From Thermobifida fusca NBRC 14071 = JCM 3263 (GTDB lineage: Bacteria; Actinomycetota; Actinomycetes; Streptosporangiales; Streptosporangiaceae), in assembly GCF_001592045.1 (NCBI RefSeq), contig NZ_BCWB01000037.1, positions 1-64,000 on the forward strand: 64,000 nt of DNA. The letters run 5' to 3'. Positions within the stretch are counted from its first letter, which is position 1. Each line of letters begins with the position of its first letter. Shown one piece after another: positions 34,238 through 44,234 of the stretch. The translations under genes and the position numbers were made by a program. The notes below the pieces were generated by a model. The model was not told the origin of the DNA. It made no database searches and worked only from the letters and a program-made list of their open reading frames with translations.

Positions 34238-37200
34238 TCAGACCTCTTCGACACTGCTCGGCTCACGCCGACCAAGGTCGATACCCAGTTCTTCGGCCGC
34301 ACGGAAGACGTCTTCCTCGCTGTCGCGCATCTCGATGGACATGCCGTCGCGGGAGAGAACTTCCACGTTGAGGCAGAGCGACTGCATCTCCTTGATGAGC
34401 ACCTTGAAGGACTCGGGGATGCCGGGCTCGGGGATGTTCTCGCCCTTGACGATGGCCTCGTAGACCTTGACGCGACCGTTGATGTCGTCGGACTTGATGG
34501 TGAGCAGCTCTTGCAGGGCGTAGGCAGCGCCGTAGGCCTCGAGCGCCCACACCTCCATCTCGCCGAAGCGCTGTCCACCGAACTGCGCCTTACCACCCAG
34601 CGGCTGCTGGGTGATCATCGAGTACGGGCCGGTGGACCGGGCGTGGATCTTGTCGTCCACGAGGTGGTGCAGCTTCAGGAAGTAGGCGTAGCCGACCGCG
34701 ACCGGCTCCTTGAACGGTTCGCCGGTGCGTCCGTCGTACAGCTTGGCCTTGCCGAACTTGTTGACCAGGATGTCGCCGTCCTGGTCGGGCAGGACGCAGC
34801 TCAGCAGACCGCTGATCTCGTCTTCCCGGGCACCGTCGAAGACGGGCGTCGCGACCTTGGAGTTGGGCGGTGCCTCGTGTGCCCCGATGTCACGCAGCCG
34901 GCGCTTCCATTCGGCGTCGTCGCCTTCGACCTTCCACCCGTGTTTCGCGAGCCACCCGAGGTGCATTTCCATGATCTGGCCGATGTTCATCCGGCCAGGC
35001 ACACCCAGCGGGTTGAGCACGATGTCCACGGGGGTGCCGTCCTCCAGGAAGGGCATGTCTTCCTTGGGGAGGATCTTGGCGATGACACCCTTGTTGCCGT
35101 GCCGTCCGGCGAGCTTGTCGCCATCGGTGATCTTGCGCTTCTGGGCCACGTAGACGCGGACCAGTTCGTTCACGCCCGGAGGAAGCTCGTCGCCTTCCTC
35201 GCGGCTGAAGACGCGCACACCGATGACCTTGCCGGACTCACCGTGCGGCACCTTCAAGGAGGTGTCGCGGACCTCGCGGGCCTTCTCCCCGAAGATCGCG
35301 CGGAGCAGGCGCTCCTCCGGGGTCAGCTCGGTCTCACCCTTGGGCGTGACCTTACCGACGAGGATGTCACCGTCGACGACCTCGGCACCGATGCGGATGA
35401 TGCCGCGTTCGTCGAGGTCGGCGAGGACTTCCTCGCTGACGTTGGGGATCTCGCGGGTGATCTCCTCGGGGCCCAGCTTGGTCTCGCGCGCGTCGACCTC
35501 GTGTTCCTCGATGTGGATCGAGGAGAGGATGTCCTCTTCGACCAGGCGCTGGGACAGCACGATGGCGTCCTCGTAGTTGTGGCCCTCCCAGGACATGTAC
35601 GCCACGAGGAGGTTCTTGCCGAGCGCCATCTCACCGGCCTCGGTGGACGGTCCGTCGGCGAGCACCTGGCCTTCCTCGACCCGCTGGCCTTCTTCGACGA
35701 TGGGGCGCTGGTTGAAGCAGGTGCCCTGGTTGGTGCGGCGGAACTTGTGGACCCGGTAGGTCTTGCGGGTGCCGTCGTCGGCCAGGACGGTGATGTAGTC
35801 GGCGGTGACGTCCTCGACGACACCGGACTTCTCCGCCAGGATGACGTCGCCGGCGTCGGTGGCCGCGCGGTACTCCATACCGGTACCCACGAGCGGGGCC
35901 TCGGCACGCAGCAGTGGCACCGCCTGACGCTGCATGTTGGAGCCCATGAGCGCCCGGTTGGCGTCGTCGTGCTCCAGGAACGGGATCATGGCGGTGGCGA
36001 CCGACACCATCTGCCGCGGGGAGATGTCCATGTAGTGGACTTCTTCCGCGGCGACGGACTCGAACTCCCCGCCCTTGCGGCGTGCCAGCACCTGGGACTC
36101 CGCGAAGGTCCCGTCGGGGTTGACCGGGGTGTTCGCCTGGGCGATGACGTACCGGTCCTCTTCGTCCGCGGTGAGGTAGACCACCTCGTCGGTGATCCGG
36201 CCGTCGACCACCTTGCGGTAGGGGGTCTCGATGAACCCGAAGGAGTTGACCCGGGCGTAGGCCGCAAGCGAGCCGATGAGGCCGATGTTCGGGCCTTCCG
36301 GTGTCTCGATCGGGCACATGCGGCCGTAGTGCGACGGGTGGACGTCGCGGACCTCGAAGCCCGCCCGCTCACGGGACAGACCGCCCGGTCCCAGCGCGGA
36401 GAGGCGGCGCTTGTGGGTCAGGCCGGCCAGCGGGTTGGTCTGGTCCATGAACTGGGAGAGCTGGCTGGTGCCGAAGAACTCCCGGATGGAGGCGACGACC
36501 GGACGGATGTTGATCAGCGTCTGCGGCGTTATCGCCTCGACGTCCTGGGTGGTCATGCGCTCCCGGACGACCCGTTCCATGCGGGCCAGCCCCAGGCGGA
36601 CCTGGTTCTGGATGAGCTCACCGACGGTGCGCAGCCGGCGGTTACCGAAGTGGTCGATGTCGTCGACCTCGATCGGGAAGGTGCCGTGCGGACGCACCAG
36701 CTCCTTCTCCCCGGCGTGCAGCCGGACGAGGTAGTCGACGGTGGCGACGATGTCCTCTTCGGTGAGCGTCCCCTGGGTGATGTCGATCTCCAACCCCAGC
36801 TTCTTGTTGATCTTGTAGCGGCCGACCTTGGCGAGGTCGTAGCGCTTGGGGTTGAAGTACAGGTTTTCCAGCAGAGCCTGCGCGGCCTCCTTCGTGGGAG
36901 GCTCGCCCGGGCGGAGCTTGCGGTAGATGTCCAGCAGCGCGTCGTCGGTCCCCGCAGTGGGGTCCTTCTCCAGGGTGGCGCGGATGGACTCGTACTCGCC
37001 GAAGCGTTCCAGGATCTGGTCGGTGGTCCAGCCCAGCGCCTTGAGCAGGATGGTGACAGCCTGCTTGCGCTTGCGGTCGATACGGACACCGACGAAGTCG
37101 CGCTTGTCGATCTCGAATTCCAGCCAGGCTCCACGGGACGGGATGATCTTGCACCCGTAGAGCTCCTTGTCGGAGGACTTGTCCATCTGGCTGTCGAAGT

Positions 37201-37705
37201 ACACGCCAGGCGAGCGGACAAGCTGGGAGACGACGACACGCTCGGTGCCGTTGATGATGAACGTGCCCTTGGCGGTCATGAGCGGGAAGTCGCCCATGAA
37301 CACCGTCTGGCTCTTGATCTCACCCGTGTCGTTGTTGATGAACTCCGCCGTCACGAACATCGGGGCGGAGTAGGTCATGTCCTTGTCCTTGCACTCCTCT
37401 TCGGAGTACTTGGGAGGCTCGAACCGATGGTCGCGGAACGACAGCGACATCGTGCCCGAGAAGTCCTCGATCGGACTGATCTCTTCGAAGATCTCTTCCA
37501 GGCCGGACTGCTCCGGAATGTCCTTACGGCCGGCTTTGCGGGCCGCTTCGACTCGGGCACGCCACCTCTCGTTGCCGAGCAGCCAGTCGAAGGACTCGGT
37601 CTGCAGGGCAAGGAGGTTCGGGACCTCAAGTGGTTCCTTGATGCGAGCGAAAGAAACGCGGTTCGGACCAAGGGCGTTAGCGGAGGCGATGCGCGAGGCT
37701 GCCAA
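34238..37705 (-). CDS. rpoB: RNA polymerase beta subunit
   Basis: The second large catalytic subunit, 1155 residues. The start is a TTG at 37705 ([20 protein letters not shown]) with GAAGGA six bases upstream, matching the streptomycete rpoB start; 19 more codons upstream to 37762 are open but not conserved-looking. The rifampicin pocket reads [20 protein letters not shown] followed by [12 protein letters not shown], with the sensitive-type Asp, His and Ser. RLSQFMDQ-type resistance changes are not seen. Later motifs include [18 protein letters not shown] and [15 protein letters not shown] promoter lies about 190 bases upstream. Confidence 0.97.
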   Translation of the reverse strand: MAASRIASANALGPNRVSFARIKEPLEVPNLLALQTESFDWLLGNERWRARVEAARKAGRKDIPEQSGLEEIFEEISPIEDFSGTMSLSFRDHRFEPPKYSEEECKDKDMTYSAPMFVTAEFINNDTGEIKSQTVFMGDFPLMTAKGTFIINGTERVVVSQLVRSPGVYFDSQMDKSSDKELYGCKIIPSRGAWLEFEIDKRDFVGVRIDRKRKQAVTILLKALGWTTDQILERFGEYESIRATLEKDPTAGTDDALLDIYRKLRPGEPPTKEAAQALLENLYFNPKRYDLAKVGRYKINKKLGLEIDITQGTLTEEDIVATVDYLVRLHAGEKELVRPHGTFPIEVDDIDHFGNRRLRTVGELIQNQVRLGLARMERVVRERMTTQDVEAITPQTLINIRPVVASIREFFGTSQLSQFMDQTNPLAGLTHKRRLSALGPGGLSRERAGFEVRDVHPSHYGRMCPIETPEGPNIGLIGSLAAYARVNSFGFIETPYRKVVDGRITDEVVYLTADEEDRYVIAQANTPVNPDGTFAESQVLARRKGGEFESVAAEEVHYMDISPRQMVSVATAMIPFLEHDDANRALMGSNMQRQAVPLLRAEAPLVGTGMEYRAATDAGDVILAEKSGVVEDVTADYITVLADDGTRKTYRVHKFRRTNQGTCFNQRPIVEEGQRVEEGQVLADGPSTEAGEMALGKNLLVAYMSWEGHNYEDAIVLSQRLVEEDILSSIHIEEHEVDARETKLGPEEITREIPNVSEEVLADLDERGIIRIGAEVVDGDILVGKVTPKGETELTPEERLLRAIFGEKAREVRDTSLKVPHGESGKVIGVRVFSREEGDELPPGVNELVRVYVAQKRKITDGDKLAGRHGNKGVIAKILPKEDMPFLEDGTPVDIVLNPLGVPGRMNIGQIMEMHLGWLAKHGWKVEGDDAEWKRRLRDIGAHEAPPNSKVATPVFDGAREDEISGLLSCVLPDQDGDILVNKFGKAKLYDGRTGEPFKEPVAVGYAYFLKLHHLVDDKIHARSTGPYSMITQQPLGGKAQFGGQRFGEMEVWALEAYGAAYALQELLTIKSDDINGRVKVYEAIVKGENIPEPGIPESFKVLIKEMQSLCLNVEVLSRDGMSIEMRDSEEDVFRAAEELGIDLGRREPSSVEEV

Positions 37706-37895
37706 CAGGGGTCCTTCCGAAGGCTTGTGGCGGTTGATGCGCGCGCACGCCGGACGTTCCAATGCCGAAGAGCCACCAGACAGGGGTGGATCTACGGGTG
37801 CGAGAACCGTGCGGGCCGGGCTAGGTCAGTTGAGGATCAAGCCCGCAGACACACGGACTCTCCACAGGAAACGTCAAAGGGCAGCGCAAAAGGGC

Positions 37896-37924
37896 AGTGT
37901 AGCCGAATGCTACACCGCTGTCCA
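37896..37924 (-). promoter_or_regulatory. Promoter of rpoBC
   Basis: TGGACA (37924-37919) and TACACT (37901-37896) on the minus strand are separated by exactly 17 bp. The predicted start lies about 185 bases upstream of the rpoB TTG. Confidence 0.7.
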
Positions 37925-38264
37925 CCAGTGTGCCTCGCGGCCACTCAAAGACATCTGGCAGCATCCCTGTTGCGGGCCGATTCGTCAAGCCCAGAGAGGG
38001 CATTCCGACCAGTTCCGGCAGAGTGAGAGGATACACAGCCCCTAAGAGGTGTGAGCTAATCAACATCGGGGAAAGAAGAAAAGTTCACGGTGTCGTCAAG
38101 AAATCCCCACTTCTCTGCCAGCTTCCCGGTTCGTCCGGCCCCACCGGGGGACGCCGCCGCACGAGAAGGCACGGTCAGCACGGCACCGCCCCGGTACCGC
38201 GCCCCGACTCACCCTCGGGGTTGCCGCTGCCCCTCGCCTCGCTGCACTACCCATCCACGCGATC

Positions 38265-38278
38265 GTGATTTAAATCAC
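38265..38278. promoter_or_regulatory. Crp/Fnr-type operator candidate
   Basis: The perfect 14-bp palindrome GTGATTTAAATCAC fits the Crp-family pattern TGTGA-N6-TCACA at all positions except the first base. It is AT-rich in a GC-rich context and lies about 340 bp upstream of the rpoB -35. Such sites are recognised by Crp/GlxR/Cmr proteins in actinobacteria. The assignment to a regulator is inference. Confidence 0.5.
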
Positions 38279-38386
38279 ACAATCGTGGTAGAGGGCTCTC
38301 TGGCCCACTGTCGTGTTCTCCCCTGCCGCCGGCCACGCAGGCGCTCCCGGACACGCTCCCCGTGCCGCAGCCCAGAAAACAACGAA

Positions 38387-38414
38387 GGCGGCCGCCCCGC
38401 AAGGGGCAGCCGCC
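38387..38414 (-). terminator. Terminator after rplL
   Basis: GGCGGC-C-GCCCC (38387-38398) pairs with GGGGC-A-GCCGCC (38403-38414) around a GCAA tetraloop, with a single C-A mismatch. On the minus strand it is followed by a T-rich tract (TTCGTTGTTTT). It lies 19 bases past the rplL stop. Confidence 0.85.
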
Positions 38415-38433
38415 CGCCATAGCCGAAAAAGGC

Positions 38434-38826
38434 TTACTTCAGGGTCACGGTAGCGCCGGCACCCTCGAGGGCAGCCTTGGCCTTCTCCGCGGTCTCCTTG
38501 TTGACGCCCTCCAGCACCGGCTTGGGGGCGCTGTCGACCAGGTCCTTGGCGTCCTTGAGACCCAGGTTGGTGAGGCCGCGGACCTCCTTGATGACCTGGA
38601 TCTTCTTGTCGCCAGCGGACTCGAGGATGACGTCGAACTCGTCCTTCTCCTCCTCAACAGCGGCCTCGCCGCCACCGCCACCGGCGGGAGCAGCGGCAAC
38701 CACCGCAGCAGGAGCAGCAGCGGTGACGTCGAACTTCTCCTCGAACAGCTTGACGAACTCGGAGAGCTCCAGGAGAGTCATCTCCTCGAACGCGCTGAGC
38801 AGCTCCTCGTGGCTGAGCTTCGCCAT
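38434..38826 (-). CDS. rplL: 50S ribosomal protein L7/L12
   Basis: The stalk protein that recruits translation GTPases. The 130-residue product has an N-terminal dimerisation segment ([20 protein letters not shown]), an Ala/Gly hinge (about 38-58) and the C-terminal factor-binding domain with [20 protein letters not shown]. It follows rplJ by 132 bases. Confidence 0.98.
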   Translation of the reverse strand: MAKLSHEELLSAFEEMTLLELSEFVKLFEEKFDVTAAAPAAVVAAAPAGGGGGEAAVEEEKDEFDVILESAGDKKIQVIKEVRGLTNLGLKDAKDLVDSAPKPVLEGVNKETAEKAKAALEGAGATVTLK

Positions 38827-38958
38827 GGTTGAGATCTCTCTTTCTCTACCGGCAGCCGCGCTCTGCGACGCGGCACCGAGCCTGCAACGCCGACGCGGAC
38901 TGCGCCGGCCACGGACAGAAGATGCGGAACCTCCCCCACCGCGGGGAAGGCCGCGAGT

Positions 38959-39486
38959 CTACTGAGACTCCCCTCGCTTGTCCGCCAGCGCCTGGACCAG
39001 CCGCACAGCCTTGGACGGCAGCGCCTGGAACACGGCGGCAGCCTGGCTCTGCTTGGCCTTGAACGCGCCAGCAAGCTTCGAGAGGAGCACCTCGCGGGAT
39101 TCGAGATCGGCCAGCTTGGTGATCTCTTCGGGCGTCATCGGCTTGCCGTCGATGAGGCCGCCCTTGATCACCAGCGCCGCGTTCTCCTTGGCGAAGTCAC
39201 GCAGCCCTTTGGCTGCCTCCACCACGTCGCCCTTGACGAAGGCGATGGCGGAGGGACCCTTGAGCAGGTCGAGGACCTCGCTGTCCGTCACGCCGGCCTC
39301 TTTGGCCGCGATCTTGGTCAGCGTGTTCTTCGCCACACGGAAGCGTGCGTTCTGGCCGAGGCTGCGACGCAGCTCGGTGAGCTGCGCAACAGTGAGCCCG
39401 CGGTATTCGGTCAGCACGGCGCCGCTCGAGGTCTGGAATTCCTCCTTGAGCTCGGCGACCACTGCTGCCTTATCCGGCCTCGGCAT
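38959..39486 (-). CDS. rplJ: 50S ribosomal protein L10
   Basis: L10 anchors L7/L12 dimers to the stalk base and in many bacteria represses its own mRNA. The ATG at 39486 gives 175 residues starting [20 protein letters not shown], with [34 protein letters not shown] and a C-terminal helix for L7/L12 binding. Upstream in-frame codons to 39612 are not conserved. The 460-bp region before it contains a probable promoter at 39711-39739. Confidence 0.96.
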   Translation of the reverse strand: MPRPDKAAVVAELKEEFQTSSGAVLTEYRGLTVAQLTELRRSLGQNARFRVAKNTLTKIAAKEAGVTDSEVLDLLKGPSAIAFVKGDVVEAAKGLRDFAKENAALVIKGGLIDGKPMTPEEITKLADLESREVLLSKLAGAFKAKQSQAAAVFQALPSKAVRLVQALADKRGESQ

Positions 39487-39893
39487 GGGTCTCCTTCCAA
39501 CGGTGAACACCGGTCGAGATCCCCGTGCGGCGAGCAGCGCGGTCGCGAAAGAATAAAGCCCCGGCACAAGCGCAGCGGGGCCCAGGATCGCGGACGCGGT
39601 GGACCACGTCACGGATCCGGAAGCTCACAGCAACCTGCGCGGGCCGCCCGACTGTTGCGGGACCTTAGGCCACCTCACGGGTGACGACCAGCGGTCTTCG
39701 GCAGTGTTCCATGCTAGGCGATAAGCAGAGCCGAGTCGAACGGGATCCTGCCCACACCATCTCAGCCGCAGCTCCGGGCACCTGCCCGCCCCGCCGTTCT
39801 GCCCCAGCGCTAGGGCGGAAGCTGCACCGTGCCAGGACATTGCCCAGATCGCGCATCCCACCTAGCGGCGTATATATGGCGCAATTCACAGAA
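39487..39893. other. rplJ leader region
   Basis: No gene is supported in this stretch. It contains a promoter candidate (39711-39739) and about 220 bases of leader before rplJ, where an L10-binding structure would be expected from other bacteria. No clear match to that structure was recognised. Confidence 0.5.
39711..39739 (-). promoter_or_regulatory. Candidate promoter of rplJL
   Basis: TCGACT (39739-39734) and TAGCAT (39716-39711) on the minus strand are 17 bp apart. The -35 is a moderate match (TTCGAC with an 18-bp spacer is the alternative register). Confidence 0.4.
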
Positions 39894-39927
39894 AACGGGC
39901 GCCTCGACAGTGTCGAGTGCGCCCGTT
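39894..39927 (-). terminator. Terminator after rplA
   Basis: AACGGGCGC (39894-39902) pairs with GCGCCCGTT (39919-39927), continued after a bulged T by CTCGAC/GTCGAG. On the minus strand the stem is followed by TTTTCTG. It lies 20 bases past the rplA stop. Confidence 0.85.
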
Positions 39928-39947
39928 ACCACCTCTGCGCTGAAACG

Positions 39948-40655
39948 TCAGGCAGCCTTCGCCGCCTCACGCGTGGCATTCGGGTCGACCGGGATACCAG
40001 GGCCCATCGTGGTGGTCAAGGTGATCTTCTTGATGTAGCGCCCCTTCGCAGCGGACGGCTTGAGCCGCAGCACCTCGTCGACGGCGGCCAGGTAGTTCTC
40101 CAGCAGCTTCTGCTCGTCGAAGGAGACCTTGCCGATGATGAGGTGGAGGTTGCCGTGGCGGTCGACGCGGAACTCGATCTTGCCGCCCTTGATGTCGGAG
40201 ACCGCCTTGGCCACGTCCATGGTGACCGTGCCGGTCTTCGGGTTGGGCATGAGGCCGCGCGGACCGAGGATGCGGCCCAGGCGACCGATCTTGCCCATCA
40301 TGTCGGGGGTGGCCACGACCGCGTCGAAGTCGAGGAAGCCCTGCTGGATCCGCTCGACCAGGTCGTCGTCGCCCACGTAGTCGGCGCCTGCGGCCCGGGC
40401 CTGCTCGGCACGCTCACCGGCAGCGAAGACCAGGACCCGGGCGGTCTTGCCGGTGCCGTGGGGCAGGTTGACGGTGCCGCGCACCATCTGGTCGGCCTTA
40501 CGCGGGTCGACACCCAGCCGCATAGCGACCTCGACGGTCGCGTCGAACTTGACGGTGCTGGTCTCCTTGGCCAACCGGACAGCTTCGGCGGGCGTGTAGA
40601 GCCGAGTGCGGTCGATCTGCTCAGCCGCCTTGCGGTAGCTCTTGCTGCGCTTCAC
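39948..40655 (-). CDS. rplA: 50S ribosomal protein L1
   Basis: L1 forms the mobile stalk that moves E-site tRNA and can repress its own operon. The GTG at 40655 ([15 protein letters not shown]) has AGGAG five bases upstream and gives 235 residues. Motifs are [40 protein letters not shown] and the C-terminal [13 protein letters not shown]. The longer frame to 40706 is not conserved. It follows rplK by 93 bases. Confidence 0.96.
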   Translation of the reverse strand: MKRSKSYRKAAEQIDRTRLYTPAEAVRLAKETSTVKFDATVEVAMRLGVDPRKADQMVRGTVNLPHGTGKTARVLVFAAGERAEQARAAGADYVGDDDLVERIQQGFLDFDAVVATPDMMGKIGRLGRILGPRGLMPNPKTGTVTMDVAKAVSDIKGGKIEFRVDRHGNLHLIIGKVSFDEQKLLENYLAAVDEVLRLKPSAAKGRYIKKITLTTTMGPGIPVDPNATREAAKAA

Positions 40656-40748
40656 GGGTACTCCTGGGAAAGGCTTGTGGTGTGGGCCAGCGCCTGGCCC
40701 TGCCACGGAGGAACAAAGAGAAAAAGACAGTCGCCGGAAGGCGCCTGA

Positions 40749-41177
40749 CTACTTGACTTCGATGCCCATGGAGCGGGCGGTGCCGGCGATGATCTTCTCG
40801 GCGGCTTCCAGGCTGGTGGTGTTCAGGTCAGGGAGCTTGGTCTGTGCGATCTCGCGGACCTGGTCCCGCGTGATCGAACCGGCGACGCTGCGGCTCGGCG
40901 TGCTGGCCCCCTTCTCCAGCCCGGCGGCCTTGAGGATCAGCGCAGGCGCCGGAGGCGTCTTGGTGACGAAGCTGAAGGAGCGGTCCTCGTAGATAGAGAT
41001 TTCTACGGGGATGATGTTGCCGCGCTGGGATTCTGTAGCAGCGTTGTACTGCTTGCAGAATTCCATGATGTTGACGCCGTGCGGACCAAGCGCGGTACCG
41101 ACAGGCGGCGCCGGAGTGGCCTGACCAGCGGGAAGCTGGACCTTAACCACAGCCGCAAGCTTCTTCTTCGGAGGCAT
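40749..41177 (-). CDS. rplK: 50S ribosomal protein L11
   Basis: L11 forms the GTPase-associated centre and is needed for the RelA response. The 142-residue product has [34 protein letters not shown] and [18 protein letters not shown]. The proline-rich loop that binds thiostrepton is intact. It is the first gene of rplK-rplA. Confidence 0.98.
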   Translation of the reverse strand: MPPKKKLAAVVKVQLPAGQATPAPPVGTALGPHGVNIMEFCKQYNAATESQRGNIIPVEISIYEDRSFSFVTKTPPAPALILKAAGLEKGASTPSRSVAGSITRDQVREIAQTKLPDLNTTSLEAAEKIIAGTARSMGIEVK

Positions 41178-41353
41178 TTCGGGTCCTTGTCTTACATCTC
41201 GGGTTGATCATGGCCCCTCGCCCCGCCTGCGTAGCGGGGCACACGGCGGCCCAGGGCAGGGCAGCCGGGATTTCCTGCCCCCGGAACGTGGCGGGGGCGG
41301 CTCGGTGACCGCGGGGACCGTTCGGTCGTCTTCCAGCCTTACGGGCCAGTGCA

Positions 41354-41381
41354 TGACGGGCCCACCGAGGTGGACCCGTCA
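41354..41381 (-). terminator. Terminator after nusG
   Basis: TGACGGG (41354-41360) pairs with CCCGTCA (41375-41381), continued after one mismatch by CCAC/GTGG around CGAG. It lies 16 bases past the nusG stop. A second 7-bp stem GCCCCGC/GCGGGGC is at 41220-41240. Confidence 0.7.
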
Positions 41382-41396
41382 AGTCTAAGCGAACTG

Positions 41397-42149
41397 TCAG
41401 ATCTTGGAGACCTGGTTGAATCCCAGTTCCACCGGTGTCTCCCGCCCGAAGATCGACACCAACACCTTGAGCTTCTGGGTGTCGGGGTTGACCTCGCTGA
41501 CGGTGGCGGGAAGCGTGGCGAAGGGACCGTCCATCACGGTGACTGACTCGCCGATCTCGTATTCGACCTCGCCACGAGGCTCGGCTTCCTTCTTCGCCTG
41601 CTCCTCTTCCGTCTCGGGCTCGGGCGCCAACAGTTCCGCAACCTCGTCGAGGCTCAGCGGGACAGGGCGGTTCGACAGACCCACGAAACCGGTGACGCCA
41701 GGCGTGTGCCGGACGGCCGCCCAGGACTCGTCGGTGAGTTCCATGCGGACCAGCACGTAGCCGGGCAGCACCTTCTCGGTGACCTGCTGTCGCTTGCCGC
41801 TCTTGACCTCAGTGACCTCCTGCGTAGGCACCTCAACCTGGAAAATGTAGTCCTCCATGTTGAGGGACTGCGTGCGGTTCTCCAGGTTGGCCTTCACCCG
41901 GTTCTCGTAGCCCGCGTAGGTGTGCACGACGTACCATTCGCCGGGCAGCAGCCGAAGCTCGGCTTTGAACTCCTCGATCGGGTCGAGCTCGGGAGTCTGG
42001 TCCTTGGAGGTGTCGCTCTCCTGGGCCTCGACTTCGTCGGCAACCTCAGCAGCTTCCGCCTGCTCGGCACGCGGACCGGTCTCTTCCGCCGACGACTGAT
42101 CCCGCTCCTCGTTGGGGAGGTCGTCAGAGGTCAGTGGGGACTCGGACAC
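41397..42149 (-). CDS. nusG: Transcription termination/antitermination protein NusG
   Basis: Binds RNA polymerase through its NGN domain and S10 or Rho through its KOW domain. The NGN domain starts at about residue 70 with [20 protein letters not shown] and includes [20 protein letters not shown]. The KOW domain is at the end ([20 protein letters not shown]). The first 65 or so residues are an acidic Glu/Asp/Ser-rich extension, common in actinobacterial NusG. It lies 132 bases after secE. Confidence 0.98.
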   Translation of the reverse strand: MSESPLTSDDLPNEERDQSSAEETGPRAEQAEAAEVADEVEAQESDTSKDQTPELDPIEEFKAELRLLPGEWYVVHTYAGYENRVKANLENRTQSLNMEDYIFQVEVPTQEVTEVKSGKRQQVTEKVLPGYVLVRMELTDESWAAVRHTPGVTGFVGLSNRPVPLSLDEVAELLAPEPETEEEQAKKEAEPRGEVEYEIGESVTVMDGPFATLPATVSEVNPDTQKLKVLVSIFGRETPVELGFNQVSKI

Positions 42150-42281
42150 GGCTGCTCTTTCTCTCGTCGGATTAAGCGCTCACTACTGGCTTCGAAAACA
42201 CAAGAGGCCAGCACTGTCAGCTTATGGTCTCACCCGAGGCGATGAGACCTTTCTGACCGTGCCGACCTCGGATATGCCAGG

Positions 42282-42527
42282 TTAGGCTGCCTGGCCCACC
42301 AGGCCATACAGCCAGGTGACGCCTTCGCCGAAGCCGAAGTTCACGAGGGACACATAGCCGATCATGATCAGCACGAACACGATGACCACAACGGTGTAGG
42401 TAAAGAGTTCGCGCTGAGTTGGCCAGCGGACCTTACGGAGTTCAGCGACGACCTGCTTGGTGAAGGTCACCGGACCGGTACGACGCTTCCGCTCCCCGCT
42501 CTTGGCGCCCGTGTCAGTCTGTGCCAC
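42282..42527 (-). CDS. secE: Preprotein translocase subunit SecE
   Basis: A single-helix SecE of 81 residues. It has the conserved amphipathic segment FTKQVVAELRKVRWPTQREL and one transmembrane helix (YTVVVIVFVLIMIGYVSLV). It clamps the two halves of SecY. It lies 47 bases downstream of tRNA-Trp, so the tRNA and secE-nusG may be one transcript. Confidence 0.97.
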   Translation of the reverse strand: MAQTDTGAKSGERKRRTGPVTFTKQVVAELRKVRWPTQRELFTYTVVVIVFVLIMIGYVSLVNFGFGEGVTWLYGLVGQAA

Positions 42528-42574
42528 CTCAGGTCCTTAGGGCTCGGGACACTCTGCTCTCAGAGTCTCGTTTG

Positions 42575-42647
42575 CAGGGCAGAAGGGACTCGAACCCCCA
42601 ACCGCCGGTTTTGGAGACCGGTGCTCTACCAATTGAGCTACTGCCCT
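42575..42647 (-). tRNA. tRNA-Trp (CCA anticodon)
   Basis: A 73-base cloverleaf on the minus strand. The acceptor AGGGCAG pairs with CTGCCCT, the anticodon stem is CCGGT/ACCGG with loop CTCCAAA (anticodon CCA), and GGTTCGAGTCC is in the T arm. The discriminator is G and the 3' CCA is not encoded. The trpT-secE-nusG order is common in actinobacteria. Confidence 0.97.
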
Positions 42648-42891
42648 TGGCCATGCCTGACTACACGATAACCGGTTACCGGCTTCCACGGCCAGATAGC
42701 CCGCAGTCGTCGGCTGCGAACCGGCTATCAGTGGCCAGAGTCTATGCCAACTCTGTGCCTATAACCAACTCGGATTCCGTTATCGCTGGTAAGCAAGGTG
42801 CAGCGGAGAGTGACACCCGGGTGACTTTCGTCCTTTCCCGTCGGCCTACCGGAGTATCAAACTCCGGAAGCAGGCATGGAACGATGGAGCC

Positions 42892-44100
42892 ATGACTGAC
42901 CGACCTCGTATCTCCGCACGCATCGGCGGTATCTCCGAGTCAGCGACCCTGGCGGTGGACGCCAAGGCCAAGGCCCTGAAGGCCGCTGGGCATCCCGTGA
43001 TCGGCTTCGGCGCCGGGGAGCCTGACTTCCCCACGCCCGACTACATCGTGGAGGCAGCGGTCGCCGCCTGCCGCGACTCGCGCTTCCACCGCTACACCCC
43101 GGCGGGAGGCCTCCCCGAACTCAAGGAAGCCATCGCGGCTAAGACGCTGCGCGACTCCGGCTACCGGGTGGAGCCGAACCAAGTCCTGGTCACCAACGGC
43201 GGCAAGCAAGCGATCTACGAGGCGTTCGCCACGCTGCTCGATCCGGGCGACGAGGTCATCGTGATCGCGCCCTACTGGACCACCTACCCTGAATCGATCC
43301 GGCTGGCCGGAGGAACCCCGGTCTACGTGGTCACCGACGAGTCCACTGGCTACCTGGCCACGGTCGAGCAGCTGGAGGCGGCCCGCACCGACCGCACCAA
43401 GGTGCTGCTGTTCGTCTCCCCCTCGAACCCGACCGGCGCAGTGTACTCGCCCGAGCAGGTCCGCGAGATCGGCCGGTGGGCCCTCGAACACAACCTGTGG
43501 GTGCTCACCGACGAGATCTACGAGCACCTCGTCTACGGGGACGCCCGGTTCTCCTCGATGCCGGTGGAAGTTCCGGAACTGGCCGACCGCACCGTGGTGG
43601 TCAACGGGGTGGCCAAGACCTACGCCATGACCGGGTGGCGGGTCGGCTGGCTCATCGGCCCCGTGGACGTGGTCAAGGCTGCGACCAACCTGCAGTCGCA
43701 CGCCACCTCCAATGTGGCCAACGTCTCGCAGGCCGCGGCTCTGGCAGCGGTCTCCGGCGACCTGTCGGCCGTGGAGGAGATGAAGCAGGCCTTCGACCGG
43801 CGGCGGCAGACCATTGTGCGGATGCTCAACGAGATCCCCGGTGTGGTGTGCCCCGAGCCCCAGGGCGCGTTCTACGCCTACCCGTCGGTCAAGGAGATCC
43901 TCGGCAAGGAGATCCGCGGTCAGCGTCCGCAGACCTCCAGCGAGCTGGCGTCGCTGATCCTGGAGCACGCCAAGGTCGCGGTGGTCCCGGGCGAGGCGTT
44001 CGGCACTCCGGGCTACCTGCGGTTGTCCTACGCGTTGAGCGACGCCGATCTGGTCGAAGGGGTCAGCCGGATCGCCAAGCTGCTGAGCGAAGCCCACTGA
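42892..44100 (+). CDS. aspC: Aspartate-type aminotransferase, class I PLP enzyme
   Basis: Transfers the amino group between aspartate and 2-oxoglutarate or similar substrates. The 402-residue fold-type I protein has [61 protein letters not shown], and the PLP-lysine motif [18 protein letters not shown]. The Arg that binds the alpha-carboxylate is in [11 protein letters not shown]. It follows tRNA-Trp divergently. Substrate range (aspartate versus aromatic or prephenate) cannot be fixed from sequence alone. Confidence 0.92.
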   Translation: MTDRPRISARIGGISESATLAVDAKAKALKAAGHPVIGFGAGEPDFPTPDYIVEAAVAACRDSRFHRYTPAGGLPELKEAIAAKTLRDSGYRVEPNQVLVTNGGKQAIYEAFATLLDPGDEVIVIAPYWTTYPESIRLAGGTPVYVVTDESTGYLATVEQLEAARTDRTKVLLFVSPSNPTGAVYSPEQVREIGRWALEHNLWVLTDEIYEHLVYGDARFSSMPVEVPELADRTVVVNGVAKTYAMTGWRVGWLIGPVDVVKAATNLQSHATSNVANVSQAAALAAVSGDLSAVEEMKQAFDRRRQTIVRMLNEIPGVVCPEPQGAFYAYPSVKEILGKEIRGQRPQTSSELASLILEHAKVAVVPGEAFGTPGYLRLSYALSDADLVEGVSRIAKLLSEAH

Positions 44101-44156
44101 CCGGCGTCAGGTGCGGCGCCTCGCGGCTGTGCGGGGCAGGTGGCCGTACCAGCTGA

Positions 44157-44181
44157 GCCGTCCGTCCTCGAGGCGGACGGC
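44157..44181 (+). terminator. Rho-independent terminator after the aminotransferase gene
   Basis: GCCGTCCG (44157-44164) pairs with CGGACGGC (44174-44181), with an inner CCT/AGG, and is followed by TTCTTTCGTTTC. It lies 56 bases past the stop. Confidence 0.85.
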
Positions 44182-44234
44182 TTCTTTCGTTTCATTGGGC
44201 ACCATTGGGAGACGCTTTACGGCACCCTTGTGTC

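Larger units (their letters stand above)
37706..38386. other. rplL-rpoB intergenic region and rpoB leader
   Basis: This 680-bp stretch has no supported gene. It carries the rpoB promoter (37896-37924), a Crp-type palindrome (38265-38278), and at its upstream edge the rplL terminator. A long leader between rplL and rpoB is also known from streptomycetes. It probably allows rpoBC to be transcribed separately from rplJL. Confidence 0.75.

Noticed and set aside
34511-38026. 1171-codon plus-strand frame antisense to rpoB
   Set aside because: Composition artefact of a GC-rich highly expressed gene; no family resemblance. The same applies to the plus frames over rpoC (31918-34371) and fusA (23749-26805).
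37821-38066. 81-codon minus-strand frame in the rpoB leader
   Set aside because: No ribosome-binding site of note, unrecognised sequence, and it overlaps the well-formed rpoB promoter.
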